Assembly: GCF_025370775.1 (NCBI RefSeq)
Contig: NZ_JAMXEX010000001.1
Location: 310,001-374,000 of the forward strand
DNA length: 64,000 nt
Origin: Ancylothrix sp. D3o
GTDB lineage: Bacteria; Cyanobacteriota; Cyanobacteriia; Cyanobacteriales; Oscillatoriaceae
Direction: 5' to 3'
Shown here: positions 28,901-36,923 of the stretch, piece after piece
Layout: each line of letters begins with the position of its first letter
Numbering within the stretch: the stretch's first letter is position 1
Notes under the pieces: model-generated
Seen by the model: only the letters and a program-made list of their open reading frames with translations
The model's database searches: none
What the model was told of the DNA's origin: nothing
Program-made: the position numbers and the translations under genes

Positions 28901-29544
28901 ACGGGGTTGTCTGGGGTGAGGGCTCGGTGCCGGTGGGCAAAGATCAGTTCGTCGTCGATCATGGCCCGTAGGTGGCTGTCTTCGAGTAGTTGGACTTTTT
29001 GGACTTCGTGGGATGTGCGGAAGCCGTCGAAGAAGTGTATAAACGGAATTCTTGATTTTAAGGTGGCGGCTTGGGCGATGAGGGCGAAGTCGTGGGCTTC
29101 TTGGACGGAGGCTGAACAAAGGAGGGCGAAGCCGGTTTGCCTTACTGCCATTACGTCTTGGTGATCGCCGAAGATTGATAGTCCTTGGGCTGCTAGGGAA
29201 CGGGCGGCAACGTGGATGACGGCGCTGGTTAATTCTCCGGCTATTTTGTACATATTTGGGATCATTAGTAATAATCCCTGGGAGGCTGTGAAGGTGGTTG
29301 TTATGGAGCCGGTTTGTAGTGATCCGTGTACTGTGCCGGCTGCGCCTGCTTCGCTTTGCATTTCGATGACGCTGGGTATGGTTCCCCACAGGTTGGGGCG
29401 TCCTTCTGACATCCATGCGTCTGCCCATTCGCCCATTGGTGAGGCGGGGGTGATGGGATAGATGGCTATGACTTCGTTGAGTTTGTATGCAACACGGGCA
29501 ACGGCTTCGTTGCCGTCTAATGTGGAAAAGGTGGCGGTAGTCAT
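25978..29544 (-). CDS. nifJ: Pyruvate:ferredoxin/flavodoxin oxidoreductase
   Basis: 1188 residues from ATG 29544; an upstream in-frame ATG at 29583 is less likely because the family begins at MxTxTFxTLDGNEAVA. It oxidises pyruvate to acetyl-CoA and CO2 and reduces ferredoxin or flavodoxin. Domains in order: pyrimidine-binding (IYPITPASPMGEWAD), transketolase-like, gamma domain, a central pair of [4Fe-4S] sites (CVQCGKCIMVCP and CTGCGICVEVCP), and a C-terminal TPP domain with CGGCGETPY, GGDGWAYDIGYGGLDH and further cluster cysteines. Length is standard for the homodimeric enzyme. With the Hox hydrogenase upstream and PflB/AdhE nearby it provides the reductant-yielding branch of pyruvate fermentation. 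It starts 438 bp after hypC and likely has its own promoter. Confidence 0.96.
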   Translation of the reverse strand: MTTATFSTLDGNEAVARVAYKLNEVIAIYPITPASPMGEWADAWMSEGRPNLWGTIPSVIEMQSEAGAAGTVHGSLQTGSITTTFTASQGLLLMIPNMYKIAGELTSAVIHVAARSLAAQGLSIFGDHQDVMAVRQTGFALLCSASVQEAHDFALIAQAATLKSRIPFIHFFDGFRTSHEVQKVQLLEDSHLRAMIDDELIFAHRHRALTPDNPVMRGTAQNPDVYFQGRETVNPFYAACPDIVQQAMDKFGDLTGRYYKLFEYHGAPDAERIIILMGSGCEAVHETVDYLTEKGEKIGVVKARLYRPFDMKKLVEAIPQTVKKIAVLDRTKEPGAGGEPLYLDIVTALHEEWPNETLPKIVGGRYGLSSKEFNPAMIKAIFDNLNQTKPKNHFTIGIKDDLTHTSLDYDPNFSTEPENVVRALFYGLGSDGTVGANKNSIKIIGEDTENYAQGYFVYDSKKSGAITVSHLRFGPQQIRSTYLIEKANFVGIHQGHFLEKLDVLKAADNNATVLLNSPYSPEEIWENLPLETQEQIVRKNLKLYTINATKVARESGMGGHINTVMQVCFFALANVLPKEEAIERIKKTIEKTYGKKGAEIVRMNLQAVDNSLQNLFEVKLGTVSSTIQKAPPVAEQAPAFVREVQGKMMLREGDELPVSALPCDGTYPTATSQWEKRNIAQEIPVWDADVCVQCGKCIMVCPHAVIRGKAYEPALLENAPASFKHIATKDKDFADTEFTIQVSAEDCTGCGICVEVCPAKNKSMPSRKAINMEELLPLRQQERENWSYFETLPLPDRRHLHVDRIRQQQWQLPLFEFSGACGGCGETPYLKLVSQLYGDRMIIANATGCSSIYGGNLPTTPWSKNAEGRGPAWSNSLFEDNAEFGLGFRVSIDKQAQFATELLQKLAGEIGDNLVGELLNNEQTNEADIWEQREKVESLKQKLQQLNSPEAKQLLSVADYLVKKSVWIIGGDGWAYDIGYGGLDHVIASGRNVNILVLDTEVYSNTGGQASKATPRGAVAKFAAGGKPAAKKDLGLIAMTYGNVYVASVAMGAKDEHTLKAFLEAEAYNGPSLIIAYSHCIAHGIDMTTAMNHQKEIVESGRWLLYRYNPELVHQGKNPLTLDSRAPKKTVEQSMYAEARFKMLTKTKPAEAKRLLQQAQEDVSSRWQMYEYMAARNSHSADKPVTPV

Positions 29545-29651
29545 ATTTTCAAACCTTGTAAGTGAAGAAGGAATTTTTTGCACGGTGGCGTGTATGGCCG
29601 GGAACTTGGTGCAAAATTTGTTTGTTTATGAGCTATTTTGGTGGAACTTCT

Positions 29652-29671
29652 AAACAACAATCATGTTGTTT
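29652..29671. promoter_or_regulatory. Candidate operator palindrome 1 upstream of nifJ
   Basis: AAACAAC (29652-29658) and GTTGTTT (29665-29671) are perfect reverse complements around AATCAT. It is centred about 117 bases before the nifJ ATG, a suitable position for an activator or repressor dimer. No regulator is assigned. Confidence 0.4.
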
Positions 29672-29720
29672 TATTCTGGGAGTGTCCCTATGATTTTTTC
29701 TTTTTCATAAGGGGTTCTGT

Positions 29721-29739
29721 TAAGGTTTGTTTAACCTTA
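29721..29739. promoter_or_regulatory. Candidate operator palindrome 2 upstream of nifJ
   Basis: TAAGGTT (29721-29727) and AACCTTA (29733-29739) form a perfect 7-bp inverted repeat with a 5-base spacer. There is no T run, so it is not an obvious terminator for hypC. No regulator is assigned. Confidence 0.4.
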
Positions 29740-29982
29740 TTTGAGGGGCTTAATTTTTTCTTACAGTATCAATTATAAAGCTTTTTGTGATAGTGATGTT
29801 TATTATTTTTTGATTAATTTTTGTTGTTGGGGACTGGTGGCTGTTGAGGGTTTTTGCTTGATTTTTAGGGCTTTGGGGGGCTTTTAGGCGGCTGTTGGGT
29901 GGTGTGGAAATGCCGCACTAAAAGCAGTTGGATGAAGGAAAGCGGTTAATCTTGAAAAAATATGTAAAAAATTTAAGAATTG

Positions 29983-30213
29983 TTACATTTTTTGCATTTG
30001 CGAAAAATATTGAAGAGTTTTTAGGGCTTCGTCTTCGTCTACGATGCTGAGGGCAAAGCCGACATGAACAATAACGTAGTTGCCTATTTCTGCTTCGGGT
30101 AGATAGGCAAGGCTGACTTCTTTGAGGATGCCTCCAAAGCTGACTTTGGCGCTCTTGAGAAGGGGTTCATTATTGTTGATGCTGATGATTTTTCCGGGTA
30201 CTGCTAAACACAT
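29983..30213 (-). CDS. hypC: [NiFe]-hydrogenase maturation chaperone HypC
   Basis: 76 residues beginning MCLAVPGKI, the family hallmark; Cys2 (after Met) binds the Fe(CN)2CO precursor and the hydrogenase large subunit. HypC works with HypD to assemble the iron centre before nickel insertion. GNYVIVHVGFALSIVDEDEA is the conserved beta-barrel segment. It ends the hydrogenase maturation series, 33 bp after hypF, and is probably co-transcribed with it. Confidence 0.96.
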   Translation of the reverse strand: MCLAVPGKIISINNNEPLLKSAKVSFGGILKEVSLAYLPEAEIGNYVIVHVGFALSIVDEDEALKTLQYFSQMQKM

Positions 30214-30246
30214 AATTGGGGATTGGGGATGGTGAAATGTTTTTAT

Positions 30247-32658
30247 TTAGGGATGTTGAAAAAGGGTGGCGATAATTTGTCCGAGGGCTATTCCGCCGTC
30301 GTTGGGGGGGATGCGTTGATGCCAGTAGGGTTGTAGGTTTTCTTGTTGTAGCCGGCGGATGGTTTTTTCGAGTAGGTATTTGTTTTGAAAACAGCCCCCA
30401 CTGAGGATGATTTTTTGTTCTTTTCTATATTTTGCCACTGCGATTATGGTTTCTACCAATGTGTTATGAAATTTTACAGAGATGGTGGCTAAGGGTACTT
30501 TTTGGGTGATGTCGTTTAATATGGCGAGGATGGTGGGCTGCCAGTCGATAATGATGGGGGATGGGGGATGGGGAGTTAATTTAAAGGGGTAGGTTTGATT
30601 GTTTTCGATGTCTTCTATGGCAAATTCTAATTCCATTGCGCCTTGCCCTTCAAAGTTGATGATTTGCCTTTGGTTTGTGAGGGAGGCGATGCTATCAAAT
30701 AATCTGCCAACGCTGGAGGTTAGGGGGCTGTTGATGCGGCGTTGATACATTGTTTGCAGGATTTTTATTTCTTGGGGGGTAAAGGCTTTGAGGGTGTGGA
30801 AAGTAAGGTTTTCTGGGGGGTTGGTAAAGATGTTGTTGCCAAAGATTTCGTAAAGTAAGCCCAAGGCAATGCGCCGGGGTTCTTTGATGGCTTTGTCTCC
30901 ACCGGCAAGGGGAAATTGCCGAAAGTGGGCGATGCGGGATATTTGTATTTTTAAGTTGGTGGTATTTTTTGTTTCTTGGATGGGTAATATTTGGAAAAAT
31001 TCGCCTCCCCAAATTGTGTTATCTAGTCCGTAGCCGGTGCCATCCCAGGCGATGCCAAGGGCTGATTTTCCTAGGAGTTGATTTTCGGCTAGGCAGGCGA
31101 GTATATGGGCGTGGTGATGTTGGATGGTAAAAGTTGGGAGGTTTAAGTTTTGGGCGTATTTTGTTGATAAATAATCGGGGTGTGCATCACAAACTACTAT
31201 GCTGGGTTTGATTTCATAAAGTTGCTTGAAGTTTTCGATGATTTGTTGAAAGGAGTTGAAGGCTTCGGGGGTTTCTAAATCTCCGATGTGTTGACTTATA
31301 AATATTTGGTTTTTTATGGCTAGGGCTATGGTGTTTTTTAGGTGGGCGCCGGTGGCTAATATGGGATTGGAAATTGGGGATTGTTTGCTGTTTTCTGAGG
31401 TTGGTAGGGAAATTGGAAGGGGGGCGTAGCCTCTGGCGCGGCGTAGTATCATTTCTCTACCGGCTATGATGCGAACGATGGAGTCGTCTACGGGGCGTAG
31501 GATGGGGCGATTATGTATGAGGAATAAGTCGGCTATTTCTGATAGTTTGATAAGGGCTTGTTGTTCGTCTATGCAGATGGGTTCATCGGAAAGGTTGCCG
31601 CTGGTTGCTATTACTGGCTGGTTTAATTCTGCCATTAATAAGTGATGCAGGGGTGTGTAGGGCAACATGATTCCTAAGTAGGGGTTGCCTGGGGCTATGT
31701 TGTTGAGATTTTTAAGGATTGAGTTGGGATGGGTTGGTTTGTTTTTGTGTTTGAGTAATACTATGGGTGATTGGGGGGAGGTTAGTAATCTTTCTTCGCT
31801 TGGTGAAATGTGGCAATCTTGTTTGATTTGTTCTAAGGATGGATACATTAGGGCGAAGGGTTTTTCTGAGCGTTTTTTGCGCCGGCGTAGTTCGTTGATT
31901 GCTGTAGGGTTGCCGGCGTCTACGATTAAATGAAAGCCTCCTAAGCCTTTGATGGCGATTATTTTTCCTTGTTTTAGGGCTTGAATTGTGTTAGAAATTG
32001 CCGGGTCTTTTGTGGTAATGGGGGTGCCGGTGTTGTCTAATAGTTGGAGTTGGGGGCCACAATTTGGGCAGGCGTTTGGTTGGGCATGAAACCGGCGATC
32101 AAGGGGGTTTTCATATTCTTGTTGGCATTCTGAACATAGGGTAAATTTTTTCATTGTTGTGTTGCTACGATCATAAGGCAATTGCTCGATGATTGTGTAG
32201 CGTGGGCCGCAATTTGTGCAGTTTGTGAAGGGGTAATGATAGCGGCGATTTTTGGTCTCGAAAATGTCTTTTAAACAGTCGGGGCAGGTGGCGATGTCGG
32301 GTAATACTAGGGCTGTTTTTTGGCCGGTGATGCTGGGTTTTATTTCAAATTTTGTATAGCCAATGGTGTCTAACCAGGTTGTTTCTAAGGCTTGAATGAT
32401 GGCTAAGGGTGGTTTTTGTTTTTCGATTTTTAAGAGGAATTCTTGTAAGGTTTTTTGGTTTCCTTCTACTTCGATAAATACGCCTTGTGAGGAGTTGTTT
32501 ACCCAGCCGGTAAGCTGCATTTCTGTGGCAAGCCGGTAAATAAATGGCCTAAAACCTACTCCTTGTACTGCTCCTTGGATGATGATGTGGAGCCTGGTTT
32601 TGACTGCGGAGTTGGAAGGCTGGAGACTTTGATTTTTTAATAAGTAGGGTTTTTTCAT
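30247..32658 (-). CDS. hypF: Carbamoyltransferase HypF, cyanide-ligand synthesis
   Basis: 803 residues. HypF turns carbamoyl phosphate into carbamoyl-AMP and transfers it to the HypE C-terminal Cys, the source of the CN ligands. Domains in order are an N-terminal acylphosphatase (GAVQGVGFRPFIYRLA, about 30-45), two zinc fingers (CPDC/CTNCG and CSEC/CPNCG between ~125 and ~205), a YrdC-like domain (IAIKGLGGFHLIVDA) and a Kae1-like domain with HHHAHILACLAE and GTGYG. Length is normal. A 222-bp gap separates it from the CBS gene upstream, so it may have an additional promoter. Confidence 0.96.
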   Translation of the reverse strand: MKKPYLLKNQSLQPSNSAVKTRLHIIIQGAVQGVGFRPFIYRLATEMQLTGWVNNSSQGVFIEVEGNQKTLQEFLLKIEKQKPPLAIIQALETTWLDTIGYTKFEIKPSITGQKTALVLPDIATCPDCLKDIFETKNRRYHYPFTNCTNCGPRYTIIEQLPYDRSNTTMKKFTLCSECQQEYENPLDRRFHAQPNACPNCGPQLQLLDNTGTPITTKDPAISNTIQALKQGKIIAIKGLGGFHLIVDAGNPTAINELRRRKKRSEKPFALMYPSLEQIKQDCHISPSEERLLTSPQSPIVLLKHKNKPTHPNSILKNLNNIAPGNPYLGIMLPYTPLHHLLMAELNQPVIATSGNLSDEPICIDEQQALIKLSEIADLFLIHNRPILRPVDDSIVRIIAGREMILRRARGYAPLPISLPTSENSKQSPISNPILATGAHLKNTIALAIKNQIFISQHIGDLETPEAFNSFQQIIENFKQLYEIKPSIVVCDAHPDYLSTKYAQNLNLPTFTIQHHHAHILACLAENQLLGKSALGIAWDGTGYGLDNTIWGGEFFQILPIQETKNTTNLKIQISRIAHFRQFPLAGGDKAIKEPRRIALGLLYEIFGNNIFTNPPENLTFHTLKAFTPQEIKILQTMYQRRINSPLTSSVGRLFDSIASLTNQRQIINFEGQGAMELEFAIEDIENNQTYPFKLTPHPPSPIIIDWQPTILAILNDITQKVPLATISVKFHNTLVETIIAVAKYRKEQKIILSGGCFQNKYLLEKTIRRLQQENLQPYWHQRIPPNDGGIALGQIIATLFQHP

Positions 32659-32820
32659 AATTGCTGATTTTTCCTAACCTCCCTATTTTTAAAATCACCG
32701 TCTATTGTCTAAGAGCACAATTTTAAGAATGTAAGTTGATGGCGTTAATTTGTTCTAAAAAAATAACTTTTGATTAAGAAATGTAGAGCCTGCAAAGAAA
32801 GAGCCTGCGTAAGCGCTTAA

Positions 32821-32841
32821 ACCCCCCTAAAAAAGGGGGGT
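32821..32841. repeat. Perfect 8-bp hairpin after the CBS gene
   Basis: ACCCCCCT-AAAAA-AGGGGGGT lies 40 bases beyond the CBS stop in the 222-bp gap before hypF. It may end part of the transcript, but the following T run is weak on the minus strand. Confidence 0.6.
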
Positions 32842-32880
32842 AATTCGTGGAAGGAAAGTTACTTAAAAGCGGGCTAGAAT

Positions 32881-33495
32881 TTAGGTGTCATAAATGCGTG
32901 CTTCTGCGGATTCTGGGTTTTCTTCGCAGTAAACTTGAAAGGAGGTTTTGAGGGGTTTAGCTGCGCGTTGATGGGAGGCTTCGGCTTCTAATTCTTCGAC
33001 GATATCCCAGGCGGCGGCGGCTTCTTTTGAGGTGGCTCCTTTTTGAGCAGAAACGGCGCGGGCTTCTTCGAGGGCTTGTTGAATTTTTTGTTGAATAACG
33101 GTTTCTTTGGGTTTTTCTACAAAGTCACTTTTCCGCAGGATGTCGGTGACAGAAATAATGCCCAAAAGTTTATCTTTGATGACGGGGGCTCTTCGGATGC
33201 CGGTGTTGGCAAATAAGCGAGCAACGTATTCTACTCCTAAGTCTGGGTTGATGACTATGCAGGGCTTTGTCATTATTTCATAGACACGGATATTTTTGGG
33301 GTCTTTGCCATAGGCTGCGACTTTATAAATGATGTCGGTTTCTGTTACTATGCCGTAGGCGTCTTCATCGTGCCGGCGGTTAACGATAAGGGCACGAAGA
33401 TTTTTTTCTTTCATTAAGTTTACGGCTTCGGCTACTGTGGCTGAGCCTTTTATTGTGATGACTTCTTGGGTCATAATATCTGCTGCTTTCATCAT
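32881..33495 (-). CDS. CBS-domain-pair protein inside the hydrogenase maturation cluster
   Basis: 204 residues. Two CBS motifs (about residues 1-60, AADIMTQEVITIKGSATVAEAV read in part, and 75-130 with PVIKDKLLGIISVTDILRKS) form a Bateman module that binds adenosine nucleotides. A C-terminal charged helical tail (about 135-204) is specific to cyanobacterial members. It starts at ATG 33495 (a second ATG follows immediately), with AGGAG upstream. It lies 38 bp after hypB. Sensing of adenylate or NAD(P) state in hydrogenase maturation is possible but unproven; it may simply be an energy sensor carried along. Confidence 0.88.
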   Translation of the reverse strand: MMKAADIMTQEVITIKGSATVAEAVNLMKEKNLRALIVNRRHDEDAYGIVTETDIIYKVAAYGKDPKNIRVYEIMTKPCIVINPDLGVEYVARLFANTGIRRAPVIKDKLLGIISVTDILRKSDFVEKPKETVIQQKIQQALEEARAVSAQKGATSKEAAAAWDIVEELEAEASHQRAAKPLKTSFQVYCEENPESAEARIYDT

Positions 33496-33533
33496 TTTGT
33501 CTCCTGGGTTTTGGGGAAGCTTTTTAACATTTT

Positions 33534-34322
33534 TTAAATGGCCAAAGCGGTTTTTTTTGCGCTTTTGCCTAAGTGTTCCTGTAATAAATTATACCAGTTT
33601 TCCATGCCGTTGCCGGTTCTTGATGAAACTTCAAATATGGTGGCTTGGGGGGCCACTTTTTGAATGTTGGTGAGGGCTTTTTCTCTGTCAAATCCTACGA
33701 CTTCGGCTATGTCAATTTTGTTGACAATTACGATGTCTGCTGTTTTAAACATGGTAGGATATTTGAGGGGTTTGTCTTCGCCTTCGGTGACGGATAGTAA
33801 TACGATTCTTAGGTTTTCTCCGAGGTCGTAGGCGGCGGGACAAACGAGGTTGCCGACGTTTTCTATTATTAATAGGTCTAGGTTATCTAGGTTGAGTTTT
33901 TGAGCGGCTTTTAATACCATTTCGGCTTCGAGGTGGCAAAGGGTGCCGGTGGTTATTTGAATGGCTGGGGCGCCGGCATGACTTAGCCGGTGTGCGTCGT
34001 TGTCGGTTTCTAAGTCTCCTACTACGATGCCTATTTTAATTTGATTTCCGATGTCTTTGATGGTGCGTTCTAAAAAGGTTGTTTTTCCTGAACCTGGGGA
34101 TGAGAGAATGTTTAAAACGAGGAGGTTTTTGGCGAGGAAATAACCACGATTTCTTTCGGCAAGCCGGTCGTTTTTATCGAGGATGGATTGGACGATGGGG
34201 ACGGTTTTATGATGGGTTTCGTGATGGTGGTGATCGTGATGATCGTGGTGGTGCTCATGGGGGTGGGTGTGATCGTGGAGGGTGATTTCTCCGCCGGTGT
34301 TGCAGCCGCAATCTTTACACAT
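33534..34322 (-). CDS. hypB: GTPase and nickel chaperone HypB
   Basis: 262 residues. The N-terminus has the high-affinity Ni motif CKDCGC (C2, C5, C7) and a His-rich nickel store at about 16-38 containing some 14 histidines. The SIMIBI GTPase domain shows Walker [10 protein letters not shown] (75-82) and NKID. HypB delivers Ni2+ with HypA to the hydrogenase large subunit in a GTP-dependent step. The long His stretch suggests a storage function as well, as in other cyanobacterial and rhizobial HypB. It lies 35 bp after hypA. Confidence 0.97.
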   Translation of the reverse strand: MCKDCGCNTGGEITLHDHTHPHEHHHDHHDHHHHETHHKTVPIVQSILDKNDRLAERNRGYFLAKNLLVLNILSSPGSGKTTFLERTIKDIGNQIKIGIVVGDLETDNDAHRLSHAGAPAIQITTGTLCHLEAEMVLKAAQKLNLDNLDLLIIENVGNLVCPAAYDLGENLRIVLLSVTEGEDKPLKYPTMFKTADIVIVNKIDIAEVVGFDREKALTNIQKVAPQATIFEVSSRTGNGMENWYNLLQEHLGKSAKKTALAI

Positions 34323-34357
34323 TTTAATTCTCCTTTTCTTTGTTTTAATAGGGTTTT

Positions 34358-34714
34358 TTATGGTTCGGGTTGGGAGATTTCTAAGGATGATAGTTCGATT
34401 TCTTTTCCTTGTTGAATTTGGTTTGTGATTTTGTTACATTTTGGGCATTCGTAAATAATGATGTCGCTTGGTTGAAAGGTTGTTTGGCAGTGGGGACAAT
34501 AGCAAACAACGGGGACTGTTTGTATTTCAAGTTTTGCGCCTTCGGCTAGGGTGTTTTGGGTGCAAATATCAAAGGCAAATTCGAGGGCTTCGGGGACGAC
34601 TCCAGATATTTCTCCTATCCGCAGAACTAAGCGATGTATTTTGGTTGCTTGTTGCCGGTGGGCGTGTTCTAGGGCTATTTCTATGGTGTTTTGCATTAAG
34701 CTGATTTCGTGCAT
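34358..34714 (-). CDS. hypA: Nickel metallochaperone HypA
   Basis: 118 residues. The N-terminal MHEISL contains the Ni-binding His2. The zinc site is formed by C73, C76, C90 and C93 (CPHC and CPKC pairs). It hands nickel to the hydrogenase precursor together with HypB. The gene follows hoxW by 42 bp and precedes hypB by 35 bp in one transcriptional run. Confidence 0.96.
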   Translation of the reverse strand: MHEISLMQNTIEIALEHAHRQQATKIHRLVLRIGEISGVVPEALEFAFDICTQNTLAEGAKLEIQTVPVVCYCPHCQTTFQPSDIIIYECPKCNKITNQIQQGKEIELSSLEISQPEP

Positions 34715-34756
34715 TTTTATCAGTTATTGCTTGGGTTTATTGTTGACAAAAACTGC

Positions 34757-35239
34757 TTATTCTGGATGTCTGATTAAGTAATCGATTTCTTCGAGGGCGT
34801 CTGCCATTGCTTTTTCTGTGAGGAGGGAGAGGGTTTCTCCTAGGTCGAAGTTGGTGGCGGGAATGGCTACTAACCAGGCTTTAGGTGTGTGTTGATATAG
34901 TTCTTGGGTGAGGGCTAAAAGGGTTGTAGGATCGCTTGTGTGTCCGATTACAGAATTGGGGTTTGATGCCGGCTTTAATTCGACTATTTGTAGCTCATCA
35001 TTTTGATTGGCTGGATAGGCATCTACAAAGATAGCTATGTCTGTTTGGGATAAGGTTTCTGCAAGTTCTGGAGTGAGTTGAGTAACGGCAAGGGATTCGA
35101 GGTTAGGAACGCCCCAATGAGATACTATTTGTGCTATTTTTTGCCCTACTCCGTCGTCGCTGCGGAGGTCGTTTCCATAGCCGATCAAGGTGATACGGTG
35201 ATGAAGGCTTTTGAGTTTGGCGGCTATATTACAATCCAT
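34757..35239 (-). CDS. hoxW: HoxH-specific maturation endopeptidase HoxW
   Basis: 160 residues of the HybD/HoxW peptidase family. The signature GYGNDLRSDDGVG, the Asp in FVDAYPA and the His in VIGHTSDP are the expected nickel-recognition positions. It removes the C-terminal tail of HoxH after nickel insertion; HoxH in this operon still carries such a tail. It lies 15 bp downstream of the PP2C phosphatase gene, so that phosphatase is embedded between the structural and maturation genes of the operon. Confidence 0.93.
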   Translation of the reverse strand: MDCNIAAKLKSLHHRITLIGYGNDLRSDDGVGQKIAQIVSHWGVPNLESLAVTQLTPELAETLSQTDIAIFVDAYPANQNDELQIVELKPASNPNSVIGHTSDPTTLLALTQELYQHTPKAWLVAIPATNFDLGETLSLLTEKAMADALEEIDYLIRHPE

Positions 35240-35254
35240 GTTTTTTACCTTTTT

Positions 35255-36415
35255 TTAACAGTATTCGATTTGTACTTCTTTTTGCTTGTCTCGCAAAAAT
35301 TTAACGACTTCTTCGACTAAACTACGGCGAATTGAGATGTTTTTGGGAAGGAGGGGGTTTTGATAAAATTCGTTGATTTTTTGGCCGACTAGAAATAAGA
35401 TTGAGTCGGCTTCGATGATTTCTTTGGCGAGTAAGACGGCTCCGTTTTTGTCATGGGAAAGGCGGGATATATCGCAATTTGCTTGTTTTAAAACTTCTAA
35501 ACATTTGGAAATGGTAAGGATGCCTTCGGTTACTAAGTCTATTTCGCTGAGTTTACCGATGGGTGGGAGTTCTTTTCGCATGGTGGAGATGTCCATTTCG
35601 ATTGTTTCGCCTAGGAAACTGGCTACTATGTTGCCGGTTGTGCCTCCACAGACAACTTTTCGGCCTTCAAAGTTTAAGAGTTTTTCTACATAAATTATAT
35701 CTTGTTTTTCGTCGAGTGGGGGGCCGGTGAAAATCATTAAGGGGTTTCTGCTGCGTACATAAACGCCGACAAATGTGGCGTCATCTCCGATTTGTGTTCG
35801 ATAAAGAGAATGGGTTTCAGCTATGACTTTTTGAACGATTGTTCGGGCGTTGTGGGTGTGGTTGATAAAGATGTTTTCGATGTATTTTCCGATGTTTTCC
35901 CACCCCCAACCAAAGTTTAGGGCGACTCCTAAACCGGCATATAATACTCCATCGCTAACTGCGCCTAAAAAGTCTCCTTTTTCTAATACTCCTTCGGCGA
36001 TGGTGATTTTTCTGTCTAATATTTTTTCGGTAATAGTTTCTAATTTTACAAGTTGGCCACGTCTTAAATAAAAAACTGGGGGATTGTCAAAATTAATTAC
36101 TTTAAATTTATTGCTTTTGTGGTCAATTGTAATAATTGTAAAGGTGGCGTAGGCTATTTTTCTGACTTGGCAAATGGGGAGGGTGCCGATGACGGTTTTG
36201 ATGACTTCTTCTAGGGGTACATCGGCGTTGAGCATGGTAATCAAAATTTCGGTGGTAAGGGTGGCGAGAATGTTTGCTTTTACGCCGCTTCCTAAACCGT
36301 CGGATAATACTATGGTTGTTTTGTCTTCTGTTTTGCGAAATTTGACTTTATCTCCACAAAGTTCTTCGCCTTTTTTGTTGAGGCTTAAATCATAGATATC
36401 TAAGAAATTATCCAT
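35255..36415 (-). CDS. SpoIIE/RsbU-type PP2C serine phosphatase in the hox operon
   Basis: 386 residues. The N-terminal ~220 form a SpoIIE-type PPM domain with all metal aspartates visible: GD at 21-22, SDGLGSG (Asp39), GAVSDGV (Asp155) and GDDATF (Asp211, Asp212). Residues ~225-386 form a second domain with TGPPLDEKQD and VVCGGTTGN (Cys256), which I do not recognise beyond its presence in similar phosphatases linked to hydrogenase operons in anaerobes. It starts 1 bp after the PAS gene and ends 15 bp before hoxW, so the genes should be co-translated. SpoIIE phosphatases usually act on anti-sigma antagonist proteins; none is encoded nearby. Signalling about hydrogenase or redox state is inference. 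Confidence 0.88.
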   Translation of the reverse strand: MDNFLDIYDLSLNKKGEELCGDKVKFRKTEDKTTIVLSDGLGSGVKANILATLTTEILITMLNADVPLEEVIKTVIGTLPICQVRKIAYATFTIITIDHKSNKFKVINFDNPPVFYLRRGQLVKLETITEKILDRKITIAEGVLEKGDFLGAVSDGVLYAGLGVALNFGWGWENIGKYIENIFINHTHNARTIVQKVIAETHSLYRTQIGDDATFVGVYVRSRNPLMIFTGPPLDEKQDIIYVEKLLNFEGRKVVCGGTTGNIVASFLGETIEMDISTMRKELPPIGKLSEIDLVTEGILTISKCLEVLKQANCDISRLSHDKNGAVLLAKEIIEADSILFLVGQKINEFYQNPLLPKNISIRRSLVEEVVKFLRDKQKEVQIEYC

Positions 36416-36416
36416 G

Positions 36417-36923
36417 CTAGACTAACTCCTGATCGACCATTTTTAGGATTTTTAATAAGCTGACTTTGGTTTCGGCGGTGGTTTCTCCTAATAATCCTGC
36501 TATTTCTTGGGCAACTTTCATTTGGTTGTCTACAACTTCGTTGACTTTGGCAAGAGTTTCGGCTTTTAGCTTGCTCATTTCTTGCCGACGATGCCATTCT
36601 TGGGAAAGATCAACGATGATGCAGGCAACGACATTTTCATCTTTAATGGGAAAGATTACTTGGCGAACGTAGAGTTTATGTTTGGGATATTCTTTTTCTT
36701 CGTTTTTGATGACTTCGTTGTTTTCCCAGGCTTTTTTAAAGTCTTTGACTTCGCCTAAAATTTCTTCTGCCGGTTTGCCGATTAACTCTTGGGAGTTGAC
36801 GTTAAAAAGTTTAGAAAATGCTGGGTTTAGTAAGGTAATTTTCATGTCTTTATCCACTACTATTAAGGCGTTTGGGTCATATTCCCATAGTAGTTTCCAG
36901 AGGTGGTTTTCGTTATTGGCCAT
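36417..36923 (-). CDS. PAS-domain protein with HydS-type coiled coil, in the hox operon
   Basis: 168 residues. One PAS domain (about 10-110: LIVVDKDMKITLLNPAFSKLFN, read in part, and ACIIVDLSQEW) is followed by a helical coiled coil (about 112-168) containing VAQEIAGLLGETTAETKVSLLKI. That helix closely resembles the tail I remember from PAS-bearing [FeFe]-hydrogenase sensor proteins of Clostridia; here the Fe-S and hydrogenase domains are missing. No kinase domain is present, so it should pass its signal to a partner, most simply the adjacent phosphatase. Its start overlaps the stop of the [2Fe-2S] gene by 11 bases. Cofactor and signal are unknown. Confidence 0.85.
   Translation of the reverse strand: MANNENHLWKLLWEYDPNALIVVDKDMKITLLNPAFSKLFNVNSQELIGKPAEEILGEVKDFKKAWENNEVIKNEEKEYPKHKLYVRQVIFPIKDENVVACIIVDLSQEWHRRQEMSKLKAETLAKVNEVVDNQMKVAQEIAGLLGETTAETKVSLLKILKMVDQELV

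Larger units (their letters stand above)
29545..29982. other. nifJ upstream region
   Basis: 438 bases between hypC and nifJ with no coding sequence. It holds two perfect 7-bp palindromes 110-195 bases upstream of the nifJ start (listed separately). TTGTTACATTTT at 29977-29988, on the hypC stop, resembles the motif in the pflB and adhE upstream regions. Confidence 0.5.

Noticed and set aside
28757-29428. 223-codon Arg/Pro-rich ORF on the same strand inside nifJ
   Set aside because: An out-of-frame shadow of a GC-rich gene; composition is not protein-like.
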